From a virus: a stretch of DNA of 58,123 bases. Below, in pieces: positions 36,151 to 44,058 of this stretch. Position 1 is the first letter of the stretch. The number at the start of each line of letters is the position of its first letter. The notes beneath the pieces were generated by a model. The model did no database searches and was not told the DNA's origin. It worked only from the letters and a program-made list of their open reading frames with translations. The stretch covers positions 1 to 58,123 of the IMG/VR virus record IMGVR_UViG_3300028025_003736; one strand, given 5' to 3'. The translations under genes were made by a program, and so were the position numbers.

Positions 36151-36489
36151 TTGGAAAATTTTATTAAAAACTTTTTAGGAGGTGGATGGGTAGTATTACT
36201 CATTGGAGCAGCCGGTATGGTTGCTAGACTTGTTACAACAAACGAGAATCAATCGGGTATTGATGTAGTAAAAAAGATGGTAAGCTCTATTATAGCATCT
36301 CTTATTGCTTGGTTTGTCATGGAGCAGTTTGAGATAAACTCTATGTATAAGGCCGTTGCTTATGGTCTAGTTGGATTAAATAGTCCAGAGATTATAAATG
36401 GAGTTTTAAAGATAAGTGGGCAATTCGCAGCAGACCCAATGTCATTTATAAAAAAAGAGAAACCTAAACCAACAAGAAGAAGAAAATGA
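36151..36489 (+). CDS. Holin-like membrane protein
   Basis: A 112-aa protein starting at TTG 36151 (ENFIKNFLGGGWVVLLIGAAGM). Membrane segments at about residues 12-27 and 42-57, possibly a third near 66-80, and a highly basic C-terminus (KKEKPKPTRRRK). Length, topology and basic tail fit phage holins, which make inner-membrane holes on schedule. It overlaps the next gene by 4 nt (ATGA). Confidence 0.65.
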   Translation: MENFIKNFLGGGWVVLLIGAAGMVARLVTTNENQSGIDVVKKMVSSIIASLIAWFVMEQFEINSMYKAVAYGLVGLNSPEIINGVLKISGQFAADPMSFIKKEKPKPTRRRK

Positions 36490-37145
36490 AAAATACACTA
36501 CTAATCATATTAACTGCTATAATATTAGCAATAGCAGCATTTGGAAAATATGTAGAAAACACTATTAAGCAAACGGCTATAAGCGTTTATGAGGACAGGT
36601 TAGTACCTCAACCATATTTGAGCCGAAAGTTTGATTATTACGGCTCAACAATACAAGACCAAATTAAAGTTATAAAGGGCGGTAAGATAGACTTGGTTGC
36701 AATCCAAAAGGAAAAAGACATAACAGATACAATGTGGGCAGCCTATCTTAGAACTTACCAAACAGGAGATGAAAAAGAGGTAAGCGACAAAGCTCAAATA
36801 TTTATTGATACGGCAGATGCTTGTTTTGAAAATATTTCAGCAGACGGTATTGTTACAGATGATGAGGCAAAAGAAATGGATGCAAAGATTTATCCTGTCT
36901 TAAAGTATGTAAATGACTTAATAGACATCCAAACAACTATTGGAGCAAGAGATACCAAGGGGATGATTGAGCTTCTTGATAAATTTGCCAATTTTATGAT
37001 AGGAGCTATTGCCATTGCTGTTGTTCTTTTAGGTTCTATCGTTTACGACATGCTTAAAAAACCTATTTCGACAAAGAGAGTAGTAAGGAAAGTTATAAAA
37101 AAGGCACCAGTTAAAAAAGCAGCAGTTAAAAAGAAAATTAAATGA
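36486..37145 (+). CDS. Two-pass membrane protein of the lysis cassette
   Basis: A 219-aa protein with membrane helices at about residues 3-20 (LLIILTAIILAIAAFG) and 172-193 (FMIGAIAIAVVLLGSIVYDML), separated by about 150 residues of charged helical sequence, and a Lys/Ala-rich C-terminus. The ATGA overlaps at both ends show tight coupling with the holin-like gene and the next gene. It could be an accessory holin, antiholin or spanin partner; no family recognised. Confidence 0.55.
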   Translation: MKNTLLIILTAIILAIAAFGKYVENTIKQTAISVYEDRLVPQPYLSRKFDYYGSTIQDQIKVIKGGKIDLVAIQKEKDITDTMWAAYLRTYQTGDEKEVSDKAQIFIDTADACFENISADGIVTDDEAKEMDAKIYPVLKYVNDLIDIQTTIGARDTKGMIELLDKFANFMIGAIAIAVVLLGSIVYDMLKKPISTKRVVRKVIKKAPVKKAAVKKKIK

Positions 37146-37576
37146 GGATAATATTTATTATATTATTTTTTATTGCTTTAGAATCAAAGGCTCAGTATTA
37201 TATTATGGCTGCACCTAACGTAGCTTTTGATACGCCACTGAGAGATACTAAAAACCTATTAGGTGGAACAGTTGAGGTAGGAAAGTATTTTGGAGATATA
37301 GCAGTTGGGATTAATAGTGGTTGGTGGACTTATGATAGTAAGGATTTTTACCAGGAACTTATGGTTACATTTCCTATTTACGGAAGGTTTAGTATAAGTT
37401 CAGCCATTGGGTATTTTTACTATTATAAGGATATTACTATGGAATATGACTTAAATTATACACTACCTTTGAAAAAAGAATATTCATTTGTTTTTAGTTA
37501 TGGCGCTCAAAGTGCTTTTGGTGGAACATTTGGCTCTTATTCCGTAGGTATTAATAAAGATTTTAAAATAAAATAA
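37142..37576 (+). CDS. Secreted outer-membrane-like beta protein
   Basis: A 144-aa protein with a short signal peptide ending in ESKAQ (cleavage expected before Gln, typical for Bacteroidota). Alternating aromatic strands with Gly turns follow (GINSGWWTYDS, RFSISSAIGYFYYYKD, FSYGAQSAFGGTF), ending in an Lys-rich strand. It looks like a small 6-8-strand beta barrel for the outer membrane. In a lysis operon it could help outer-membrane disruption or block receptors late in infection. No enzymatic motif. Confidence 0.55.
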   Translation: MRIIFIILFFIALESKAQYYIMAAPNVAFDTPLRDTKNLLGGTVEVGKYFGDIAVGINSGWWTYDSKDFYQELMVTFPIYGRFSISSAIGYFYYYKDITMEYDLNYTLPLKKEYSFVFSYGAQSAFGGTFGSYSVGINKDFKIK

Positions 37577-37577
37577 A

Positions 37578-37838
37578 ATGAAAAAGTTTTTTAATTTTAT
37601 AGGAGGTTTCTTTTCTTCGGATAGTAATAACTCATCTAAAAGACTTGTAGGTATTATTGGTGCTCTAGTACTATTTTATACACTATGGGACAATTCAAGG
37701 TCTGAGGCACATATTGCTCCAGCAGAATCTCTTGTATGGGGCACTGTAACCCTTGTTGCCGTTTCTCTTGGACTTACCACTGTGGAGTCTATTGGGAATC
37801 TAATTAATTCTTTTAAGGGAAATAAAAAAGAAGATTAA
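37578..37838 (+). CDS. Second holin-like membrane protein
   Basis: An 86-aa protein with an amphipathic start (KKFFNFIGGFFSSDSNN), membrane segments at about residues 22-38 and 50-68, and a charged end (NSFKGNKKED). Small two-helix proteins of this type sit just before endolysin genes in Bacteroidota phages. Likely a holin or antiholin paired with the product at 36151. Confidence 0.6.
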   Translation: MKKFFNFIGGFFSSDSNNSSKRLVGIIGALVLFYTLWDNSRSEAHIAPAESLVWGTVTLVAVSLGLTTVESIGNLINSFKGNKKED

Positions 37839-37840
37839 CA

Positions 37841-38440
37841 ATGAATACTAGTAAGCTAAATGTAAAAATACCACCAGCAGTCTTAGAAGAACTTCCTTCT
37901 GTGATGGAGAAATTTTCAATAAATACTCCACTAAGGCTTGCTCATTTTCTTTCTCAGGTAGCTCACGAGTCTGGGAACTTTAAATTTCTAAAGGAGAACT
38001 TAAACTACGGAGCAGCAGGTCTTAGGACTACATTCCCAAAGTATTTTAAGGATGATATTACAGCAAAACAGTATGAAAGAAATCAAGAGAAGATAGCTAA
38101 CAGAGTATATTCAAGTAGGATGGGAAATGGAGATGAGGCATCTGGAGACGGATGGAAGTTTAGGGGAAGGGGGTATATTCAGCTTACTGGTAAAGTAAAC
38201 TATACAGAATTCGATAAAGTAGTAGATGATGATATATTGTCTAATCCAGATTTAGTATCAAATAAATATCCACTATTATCTGCTGCATGGTTTTGGAATA
38301 GCAGAAATTTAAACGAATTAGCGGATAAAGGAAATACAGATTTAGATGTCACAAATATTACAAAAAAGGTCAATGGAGGAGTACATGGACTAGCTGACCG
38401 TATATCTAAATTTAAACTGTTTATCGTTGAACTTGTGTAG
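37841..38440 (+). CDS. Endolysin, glycoside hydrolase 19 (chitinase-like) family
   Basis: A 199-aa enzyme. The GH19 fold is visible in LAHFLSQVAHESGNFKFLKE with the catalytic acid Glu43, a second acid in GDEASGDGWK (Glu99), and the signature KFRGRGYIQLTGKVNY (about residues 106-121). WFWNSRNLNELAD and the VNGGVHGLADR segment complete the domain. It cleaves peptidoglycan glycan strands. No signal peptide, so it depends on the holins encoded just upstream. Confidence 0.9.
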   Translation: MNTSKLNVKIPPAVLEELPSVMEKFSINTPLRLAHFLSQVAHESGNFKFLKENLNYGAAGLRTTFPKYFKDDITAKQYERNQEKIANRVYSSRMGNGDEASGDGWKFRGRGYIQLTGKVNYTEFDKVVDDDILSNPDLVSNKYPLLSAAWFWNSRNLNELADKGNTDLDVTNITKKVNGGVHGLADRISKFKLFIVELV

Positions 38441-38453
38441 ATTCACAAGCATA

Positions 38454-38485
38454 TTGCGTATATATCTATACATGATTTATATTTG
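38454..38485 (+). promoter_or_regulatory. Canonical promoter (TTG-N21-TATATTTG)
   Basis: TTG at 38454-38456, 21-nt spacer, TATATTTG at 38478-38485; start near 38489 and ATG at 38504. It provides separate expression of the last small genes of this arm. Confidence 0.7.
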
Positions 38486-38503
38486 TATATATATGTAATT
38501 AAA

Positions 38504-38686
38504 ATGAATCAAGACTTTGACATATTAGGGATTCCATCAACAATCATGACCTGGTTATTCTTTTTTGATGTAGTCAAAATCAACCCTTTAGTTACATTCT
38601 TCGTGAGTATTATGTCTTTGGTTTGGTTATCTTTGCAGATATACGGCTGGATTGAAAAGCGTATAAATAAAAATGGCAAAAAATAA
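38504..38686 (+). CDS. Small membrane protein
   Basis: A 60-aa protein starting MNQDFDILGIPSTIMTWLFF with one or two membrane segments (about 12-26 and 32-50) and a basic tail (EKRINKNGKK). The ATG at 38504 is chosen; the TTG at 38483 is inside the -7 box. It overlaps the next gene by 14 nt. Possibly a holin relative or an envelope modifier. Confidence 0.55.
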   Translation: MNQDFDILGIPSTIMTWLFFFDVVKINPLVTFFVSIMSLVWLSLQIYGWIEKRINKNGKK

Positions 38687-38948
38687 TAATGCAGGAAATC
38701 ATCCATCTTATAATGGATGGAGTTCATCTTCCATAGAAAGGAAGAGGAAATATGATAAAGAATATCATCAATCAGAAGAAAGGATAGAATATAGGGCTAA
38801 GTTAAATAAAGCCAATAGGGATGCTGGAACCTATGGGAATGGCGATGGCAAGGATATGAGCCATACAAAATCAGGAAAGTTTAAGTTAGAATTAAGCAGG
38901 ATTAACAGAGCGAGAAATGGTAGGAATGGTAAGTCAACTAAGGCTTAA
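38673..38948 (+). CDS. Conserved small basic phage protein
   Basis: A 91-aa protein rich in Lys, Arg, Asn and Gly. The segment TYGNGDGKDMSHTKSGKFKLE followed by INRARNGRNG matches the 'GNGDGxDVSHKKxGxxxLEPxSxNRARN' pattern I know from many tailed phages, of unknown function. Possibly a virion or nucleic-acid-binding protein. Confidence 0.65.
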   Translation: MAKNNNAGNHPSYNGWSSSSIERKRKYDKEYHQSEERIEYRAKLNKANRDAGTYGNGDGKDMSHTKSGKFKLELSRINRARNGRNGKSTKA

Positions 38949-38966
38949 ATTCACTATTTTCGTTGC

Positions 38967-39161
38967 ATGATTATTTCATTTAATAAGATTGATGACAATT
39001 CAAATAGTCTAGTAGTTCTTCATATGTGCACCACATTTAGTTTTGAAAGAATTTTAGATGAAGTGGCTTGTATTGAAATGAATGATATTATTAATGATGA
39101 TGGAATTGGTCCTATTAATCCATGTGAGCCATTTATGCTAGACCACATATACTTAAACTAA
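38967..39161 (+). CDS. Small hypothetical protein at the convergent junction
   Basis: A 64-aa acidic protein starting MIISFNKIDDNSNSLVVLH. A near-match to a -7 box (TATTTTCG) lies just upstream. Its stop overlaps by 4 nt the stop of the opposing gene, so the two arms converge with no spacer and no obvious bidirectional terminator. No family recognised. Confidence 0.45.
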   Translation: MIISFNKIDDNSNSLVVLHMCTTFSFERILDEVACIEMNDIINDDGIGPINPCEPFMLDHIYLN

Positions 39162-40186
39162 AATATATGACTTATTCTAGCTATTTGTCCTTGTATTGGG
39201 TGATGTATAAATGCATCAATTCCTTTGGGTGAGTGAACATATCCATTCCTATGATGCCAAGAGTCTGGTCCTGATGGACTTCTCATTGACTCAACAGTAA
39301 CACCCATATAATCTTTAGACTTCTTATGGTGTATGTGATGAGTATAGAAGTATTTATGCTTACATTCTGCCCAATCCATTCCCGTCTCATGAGCCATTAA
39401 CAGGGCCAAATCAGACTCTTTAGCACCATCTCCATGAGTAGTTCCAATTATATTATTATGATATCTAAAATACTTCCTATGGTTTATAGATGTATTGAAT
39501 GTAACATTCTTGCTCTTTGAGAACCATGAGCTTATTGTATCGGCTAAAAAATATCCAGACATATAGTCGTGGTTGGATGGGTCGTATTGAACATACACAT
39601 CAGCCAAAGTCATCAACATCTCAATAATCTTTATATGAAGAGACTTAGCTACTAAAAAGTTGTTGTGCCACATACCATCTGTATCTTGTGGCGTACCGCT
39701 AGTGGTAGTTCTTTTTGTATTGTCTGTATGAAGTATATCATTACCTATGACATACATTATCTTATCAAAATAAAAGCCATTGCACTTTTTAAGCAATGAC
39801 TCTACTCCATCAACAACCCTTTTAACAGCTATTTCTACGTTATAATCCTCTCCTGTTTCATTAGCTGTTGCTAGCTTCCCTATATGTATATCAGATGGGT
39901 CTATTACTAATAGATGGCTATCATTTAATTTAGTTCTTTTTATGATTGGGTATACAGGAGTATACTTAGTCATATCACTTAGAATTTCATCCCTAACGTC
40001 TAGGTATGATATAGATGCAGACTTTACGTTTATGGAGAAGTTTTCGCCTTTATACCAATAGTGCTTTACATCTTCAATTGGTATTCCCTTTTCTTCGCAC
40101 TCCTGTTTTAACGCTTCGTGTCTTTGTCTTAGGTGTTTTATTACCTCGTATTCCTCCGGGCTTAATCGTGGGCGAAATGATGACAT
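39158..40186 (-). CDS. Calcineurin-like metallophosphoesterase
   Basis: A 342-aa protein with metal-binding motifs in order: DPSDIHIGK (D-x-H), YVIGNDILH (G-N-D), YDPSNHDYMSG (N-H-D), GTTHGDG and THHIHH. This is the calcineurin phosphoesterase pattern, found in SbcD/Mre11-type nucleases and many phage phosphatases. The N-terminus (RLSPEEYEVIKHLRQRHEAL, then KHYWYKGENFSI) is shared by phage members. It may process DNA ends with the recombination genes upstream. The first 113 nt overlap the preceding gene in another frame. Confidence 0.8.
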   Translation of the reverse strand: MSSFRPRLSPEEYEVIKHLRQRHEALKQECEEKGIPIEDVKHYWYKGENFSINVKSASISYLDVRDEILSDMTKYTPVYPIIKRTKLNDSHLLVIDPSDIHIGKLATANETGEDYNVEIAVKRVVDGVESLLKKCNGFYFDKIMYVIGNDILHTDNTKRTTTSGTPQDTDGMWHNNFLVAKSLHIKIIEMLMTLADVYVQYDPSNHDYMSGYFLADTISSWFSKSKNVTFNTSINHRKYFRYHNNIIGTTHGDGAKESDLALLMAHETGMDWAECKHKYFYTHHIHHKKSKDYMGVTVESMRSPSGPDSWHHRNGYVHSPKGIDAFIHHPIQGQIARISHIF

Positions 40187-40577
40187 CGGTATATGGTTTG
40201 GTTGCTAAATTACAAACATTTTTTATATAATCTAATGTTTTTTGACATTCTTTTTGGTTTTTGGGTAAAAATATCTCAGGAGATTTACCTTCTGAGTACA
40301 TTTTATACTTCAATAGTTTCCACTTTAGCTTGTTGTCATTTCTTTGAAATCCTTTTGTGTCTACAATTATATTAATCCCATGAGTAGTAAAGTCAAAGTC
40401 AACGGTCAAAGTCATTGCTCTAACCGTTGATTTGTTGTACTTGAATGAAGGGTGTAAAGTATATGTTTTTTGAAACGTAAAGTCTATTTTTGAGTTTAAT
40501 ACTAACTCATAGAAATATAACTCAAGTCTTGAGTCAAACTTTACTCCATACTTTTCAACCTTTTTAATCTGCCTCAT
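40074..40577 (-). CDS. DUF1064-type nuclease (PD-(D/E)XK-like)
   Basis: A 167-aa protein: KYGVKFDSRLELYFYELVL (acidic Glu), YTLHPSFKYN, TLTVDFDFTTHGINIIVDTKGF with catalytic-type Asp and 'DTKG', then KWKLLKYKMYSEG. This is the DUF1064 pattern of phage endonucleases related to Holliday-junction resolvases. Its last 37 residues, basic and Pro/Gly/Lys-rich, are encoded in the overlap with the phosphoesterase gene. Likely resolves branched DNA before packaging. Confidence 0.7.
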   Translation of the reverse strand: MRQIKKVEKYGVKFDSRLELYFYELVLNSKIDFTFQKTYTLHPSFKYNKSTVRAMTLTVDFDFTTHGINIIVDTKGFQRNDNKLKWKLLKYKMYSEGKSPEIFLPKNQKECQKTLDYIKNVCNLATKPYTDVIISPTIKPGGIRGNKTPKTKTRSVKTGVRRKGNTN

Positions 40578-40585
40578 ATATAGAA

Positions 40586-40984
40586 TTATAACATGTTCAT
40601 TTCTTGCTTAGAATAAGATAATGCGCTTCTTAGAAGGTCCATTTTATAATGCGCTTCCTTAATTAGCAATTCACAAAGTACGTTATAAAAAGAGCAGTCT
40701 CCTATCTCGTATGCTATTACTATCTTCTTTTCTGTAGCACCCATTTCCTGGTTATTTAAGTTCATACACTTTTGGAATGACAGCTTCTCTGTTAAAAACT
40801 GAAACTGAGCTTTTGCTGTTACTCCTTGTCCCATAACTTCTGTAAGTTCAGACATATGGCCAACTATTTCAGCGGGGTTTGCACAGTCTACTTTTTTAGA
40901 AACAACTTTCCTGAATGTTTCATGCATATCAACACTCTTTTCAAATGCTGACTGCAATCCTTTGTCCGTAAAAACTTCTTTCAT
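40586..40984 (-). CDS. Hypothetical 132-aa helical protein
   Basis: Mostly helical, starting MKEVFTDKGLQSAFEKSVDM and ending SYSKQEMNML. No motif recognised. It overlaps the nuclease gene upstream by 4 nt (ATGA) and lies among recombination genes, so a DNA-metabolism accessory role is possible. Confidence 0.6.
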   Translation of the reverse strand: MKEVFTDKGLQSAFEKSVDMHETFRKVVSKKVDCANPAEIVGHMSELTEVMGQGVTAKAQFQFLTEKLSFQKCMNLNNQEMGATEKKIVIAYEIGDCSFYNVLCELLIKEAHYKMDLLRSALSYSKQEMNML

Positions 40985-41346
40985 AATAATTGATTTATTG
41001 GTATTAAAATAATTTTTGATGTATTTCCATCTCCCGCATTTAGTATGCGTCCACTCTTATACCAAAACCTAGCCAACTCTTTAAGCCTTTCTATTGTAAT
41101 GAAAATAACAGTTTTGTTCTCTCCTATTACAAACGCCCAATAGTCAGCTTTTGTTGTTGCTATACCACTTGGTAAACCCCTTGACGCATACTCTATAGCG
41201 ACATTCCCTGTCATATGAGCCATCCTATCTGTTTTTACTTCTACCTTCTTTACTCCGTTAAGAATCTCAAGAACAAGATTTTCACCATGAGTACCGTAAA
41301 CTACGTCAATGTCAAATGCTCTTTGTTTGCTTCCTACGTTTTTCAT
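40981..41346 (-). CDS. Putative PD-(D/E)XK nuclease
   Basis: A 121-aa protein with the restriction-like core: FDIDVVYGTHGENLVLEILNG (Glu), KVEVKTDRM (E-x-K), and a following helix NVAIEYASRGLPSG with TTKADYWAFVI. This layout is typical of small phage Holliday-junction resolvases or nicking nucleases. It overlaps both neighbours by 4 nt. Substrate not known. Confidence 0.65.
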   Translation of the reverse strand: MKNVGSKQRAFDIDVVYGTHGENLVLEILNGVKKVEVKTDRMAHMTGNVAIEYASRGLPSGIATTKADYWAFVIGENKTVIFITIERLKELARFWYKSGRILNAGDGNTSKIILIPINQLL

Positions 41347-41570
41347 TTTACATATCTTATTGCTATTTCTTTATCAAGGAAAGGTGCGTATATCCTGTTA
41401 CGCTTAGCTGCTGCATTTTTTATTGCAGTATACCCTATTCCAAGTTTCTGTTCAGCAAGTTTAAGGGTCTTGTATTTAATAGCTTTGTTTTTTCTTTCTT
41501 CTATATTTTTTATTGAAACATCGTACACGATTACACTAACTCTTGAATCTTCAATAAACTCATATCCCAT
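41343..41570 (-). CDS. Small putative HTH protein
   Basis: A 75-aa basic protein. The second half (TLKLAEQKLGIGYTAIKNAAAKRNRIYA) reads like a helix-turn-helix of NUMOD1 or excisionase type, 'LGIGYTAIKNAAAK' being the turn and recognition helix. It lies 1 nt after the primase-helicase gene. Could be a small DNA-binding accessory protein. Confidence 0.5.
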   Translation of the reverse strand: MGYEFIEDSRVSVIVYDVSIKNIEERKNKAIKYKTLKLAEQKLGIGYTAIKNAAAKRNRIYAPFLDKEIAIRYVK

Positions 41571-41571
41571 A

Positions 41572-43386
41572 TTACAATAATTTATATTTAATTAAGACTT
41601 GCTCCCTATTAAATGGTAGGTAATCATTATCATCAACAAACTCTATTCCGTTTACCATCTTAAGCCTTACAGGAGAGCCTTGAGAAGTTGCCTTTCCACC
41701 TGTTTCTCTATTTCTAATCTTGTCAATAGATATTTCAGTGTACATCCATTCGTTAGGGTCTTTAATCTTCCTATGAAGTGTCATAAAATTGTCAGACCTG
41801 TTGTATAGTGCAGCACCGCCTTCTGTATCTGATGCGTGAGGCATCTTCTGATGTCCTGAAGAATCTCTGTCTCTTTGTGAAGCTGTAGTGGTATGTACAG
41901 AAAGAAAAATTGTTGTATTATACTTCTTTGTAAAGTTAAGCATTTCGCTATAGGCTTCATAGTCATATATATATTTATTTTTAGCAGCCGTAAGTTCCAT
42001 CTTTAATGAATTATACGGGTCAATAAATACACCTTTTAGAGACTTATATCCCATTAGTATTTTTGCATGCTCCAATAGGTCTTTATAGGAATACATGTTG
42101 TCTGTTGACATCATAAAGAAATGCTCATCAACAAATTTCAATGAGATGTTATGCTCCCTGTCATCCATTTGACTTATTCTCTTACCTACAAAGAACTCCA
42201 TAATCTTCATCTTAACAGATGCTGATTGATTCTCTCCTGTATATACCATCCAATTCCAATCATATTTAAGGGCAGATAGGAATAGAAACCATAGATTTAC
42301 TGTTGTCTTACCTATATGAGAATGAGCAAGAGATGCGTAGAACTCTCCTTCCTTTAGTCTAAAGTATTGGTCTAGTTCGTAGTGCCCAATAGGGAGACCC
42401 ATTGGTATAAGACCTGCCCTAAACTTATATATAAAGTCATCATCTTTGGCATTATTTGAAAGGAATGATAATTCCTCCTCCATAACTCCTATCTCTCTAA
42501 CAGCTTCTCTAAAGTCCTCTTCAATTTCAGATATAGGCCTAGCCATACCATGCCTAAGACCATCTTCTATTGTCTTCCTGGCTAGTATAGGGTCATCTAT
42601 ATTTCTCTTATTAATCTCATGCATCAATAAGTTTAGGGATACATCATATTCAACTGTTTTTGTTGCTACGTATCCGCCTAGAAGATTTGAAGCTCTGAGT
42701 AAAACCATATGCTTGTTCCCATCAGGAGCAGACCTAATCATTCTACAAGCAATATCTACCTTCTTATAGTCTGTATTTCCATCTCCTATTGATATCTTAG
42801 ATGGTTTCTTTTCTTCTTCTATGTCTATATCGTAAAATACAGATGATGATGTATTTATATAAATATCTGGGTCATATGAAACATATAGAACCCTGCTTAC
42901 ATTTTGAGCAGTAGTATCAAGTCCTTTATATCTTTTTATTATTGACCTATAGTGCTGTTGATGCTTATTACCATCACCAATCTTTATTAGTCCGTGAAGT
43001 CCTTTGCCTGATGCTGAACGCCACAGTGCATAAATAAATTGGTCATTAGATAACTGCTCTTTTACACCATCAATATTATCTACATCATCTATGTCTATTG
43101 GTACTAGACAGCTATGCTTTGTAATACTCTTATCATCTCTATAAGAGACATACTCTTTACCAGATGCATTTGTTTTTGTTATTGGCTTATTAAACTCTCC
43201 ACTAAATAGTACGCATGGCAAATTAGACTTTAATATTCTTTTTTCTTCATCATTGGCACATGCTCTAATTGTTTCTACTTTATCCTTATACCTACCATCG
43301 CCTATAGCTTTAAGCACAGCATCAATAGTTACTAGCTTTGGGTTAGATATTGAAAGAATATTCTCAAATATTGTAACTGCACTCAT
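41572..43386 (-). CDS. PrimPol-type primase fused to a DnaB/RecA-like helicase
   Basis: A 604-aa fusion. The N-terminal 200 residues resemble BT4734/VirE-N primases: catalytic-type LVPIDIDDVD (about 95-104) and SASGKGLHGLIKI (about 124-136), as in archaeo-eukaryotic primases. A linker follows, then a RecA-like helicase: Walker A-like AHSHIGKTT (354-362, Ala replacing the first Gly), YTGENQS, and Walker B GVFIDPYNSL. SVHTTTASQRDRD and ALYNRSDNFMTLHR follow near the end. It should unwind DNA and make primers. No phage DNA polymerase is seen, so synthesis would use the host enzyme. Confidence 0.8.
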   Translation of the reverse strand: MSAVTIFENILSISNPKLVTIDAVLKAIGDGRYKDKVETIRACANDEEKRILKSNLPCVLFSGEFNKPITKTNASGKEYVSYRDDKSITKHSCLVPIDIDDVDNIDGVKEQLSNDQFIYALWRSASGKGLHGLIKIGDGNKHQQHYRSIIKRYKGLDTTAQNVSRVLYVSYDPDIYINTSSSVFYDIDIEEEKKPSKISIGDGNTDYKKVDIACRMIRSAPDGNKHMVLLRASNLLGGYVATKTVEYDVSLNLLMHEINKRNIDDPILARKTIEDGLRHGMARPISEIEEDFREAVREIGVMEEELSFLSNNAKDDDFIYKFRAGLIPMGLPIGHYELDQYFRLKEGEFYASLAHSHIGKTTVNLWFLFLSALKYDWNWMVYTGENQSASVKMKIMEFFVGKRISQMDDREHNISLKFVDEHFFMMSTDNMYSYKDLLEHAKILMGYKSLKGVFIDPYNSLKMELTAAKNKYIYDYEAYSEMLNFTKKYNTTIFLSVHTTTASQRDRDSSGHQKMPHASDTEGGAALYNRSDNFMTLHRKIKDPNEWMYTEISIDKIRNRETGGKATSQGSPVRLKMVNGIEFVDDNDYLPFNREQVLIKYKLL

Positions 43387-43395
43387 ATTTTTGTG

Positions 43396-43428
43396 TTAAA
43401 AAACCCCACGCTGTTAAAGCGCAGGGTT
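43396..43428 (-). terminator. Intrinsic terminator between SSB-like and primase-helicase genes
   Basis: On the minus strand AACCC and GGGTT-type arms (43424-43428 with 43402-43406), an internal 2x2 loop, and CGCT/AGCG (4 bp) over a 5-nt loop are followed by TTTTTT. It ends only about 10 nt before the ATG of the primase-helicase gene, so that gene would be reached by read-through. Confidence 0.75.
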
Positions 43429-43451
43429 ATATATTTTAAAGAAAGCAGTTA

Positions 43452-43739
43452 TTAGAATGGTAGTCCATCATCCTTAATTCCATCTTGCAACTCTTGGTTA
43501 GATTGCTGAGAGAATGTTTTTGCTTTTGTAGGGTCAGGCTTCCATGTGTCTAGCATTATATACACATTATTGCCGTATTTATCAGGAGACTTCCTGTCTT
43601 TTACTACTACGTTACAGTATCCTGATTCGTTTGCATTTGCTTTAAGTTCTTCAATGAACTTTTCTACATTAAAGGAAAGTTTTGTTCCGTACATTGTTTT
43701 CTTGCCTCTAGCTGAATTGAAATAAATTGTCTCTGACAT
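43452..43739 (-). CDS. SSB-like single-stranded-DNA-binding protein
   Basis: A 95-aa protein with a beta-rich body (TMYGTKLSFNVEKFIEEL, NVVVKDRKSPDKYGNNVYIML) and an acidic C-terminal tip ending DDGLPF. That ending matches the DD(D/I)(I/L)PF tail by which bacterial SSBs recruit partner proteins. The body is shorter than a full OB-fold SSB (about 110 residues), so it is a divergent form. It sits directly upstream of the primase-helicase and between two terminators. A replication role is well supported by the tail and the neighbours. Confidence 0.65.
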   Translation of the reverse strand: MSETIYFNSARGKKTMYGTKLSFNVEKFIEELKANANESGYCNVVVKDRKSPDKYGNNVYIMLDTWKPDPTKAKTFSQQSNQELQDGIKDDGLPF

Positions 43740-43760
43740 AAAATTGGTTTTTTAAAATTT

Positions 43761-43798
43761 TAAAAATAACCCCATGGCTAAGAATAACCGGGGCGTTA
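43761..43798 (-). terminator. Intrinsic terminator upstream of the SSB-like gene
   Basis: Minus-strand hairpin: TAAC/GTTA, CCC/GGG and GGTT/AGCC-type pairs (one G-U possible only on the minus strand) around a 6-nt loop, followed by TTATTTTT. It overlaps the stop of the gene at 43796. Confidence 0.7.
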
Positions 43799-44056
43799 AT
43801 TGATGCTTATGGTTTGAAATCTTCTCTTATTGGCAATAATATCAATGTCGTATCCGTGCTGTTCAAGTATATCTATAACAGCACCCATAGATACAGCTCT
43901 TGGTTTACCATTCTTGTCTTTGTATTTTCCTAGATAGTTCACAAAGAACCAATAGTTTGTTTGCTTATTTGCATCGTATATCTCATCAAGTATTGACGCT
44001 ATACGTGGATAGGATTCGTGCAACTTATCTCTCGTTATTTGCTTTGTGTTTGACAT
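43796..44056 (-). CDS. Hypothetical 86-aa protein
   Basis: A basic-acidic mixed protein starting MSNTKQITRDKLHESYPRIA, with YWFFVNYLGKYKDKNGK. The C-terminal part (AVSMGAVIDILEQHGYDIDI) could be a helix-turn-helix-like segment. No family assigned. Ends in the terminator described at 43761. Confidence 0.55.
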   Translation of the reverse strand: MSNTKQITRDKLHESYPRIASILDEIYDANKQTNYWFFVNYLGKYKDKNGKPRAVSMGAVIDILEQHGYDIDIIANKRRFQTISIN

Positions 44057-44058
44057 AA

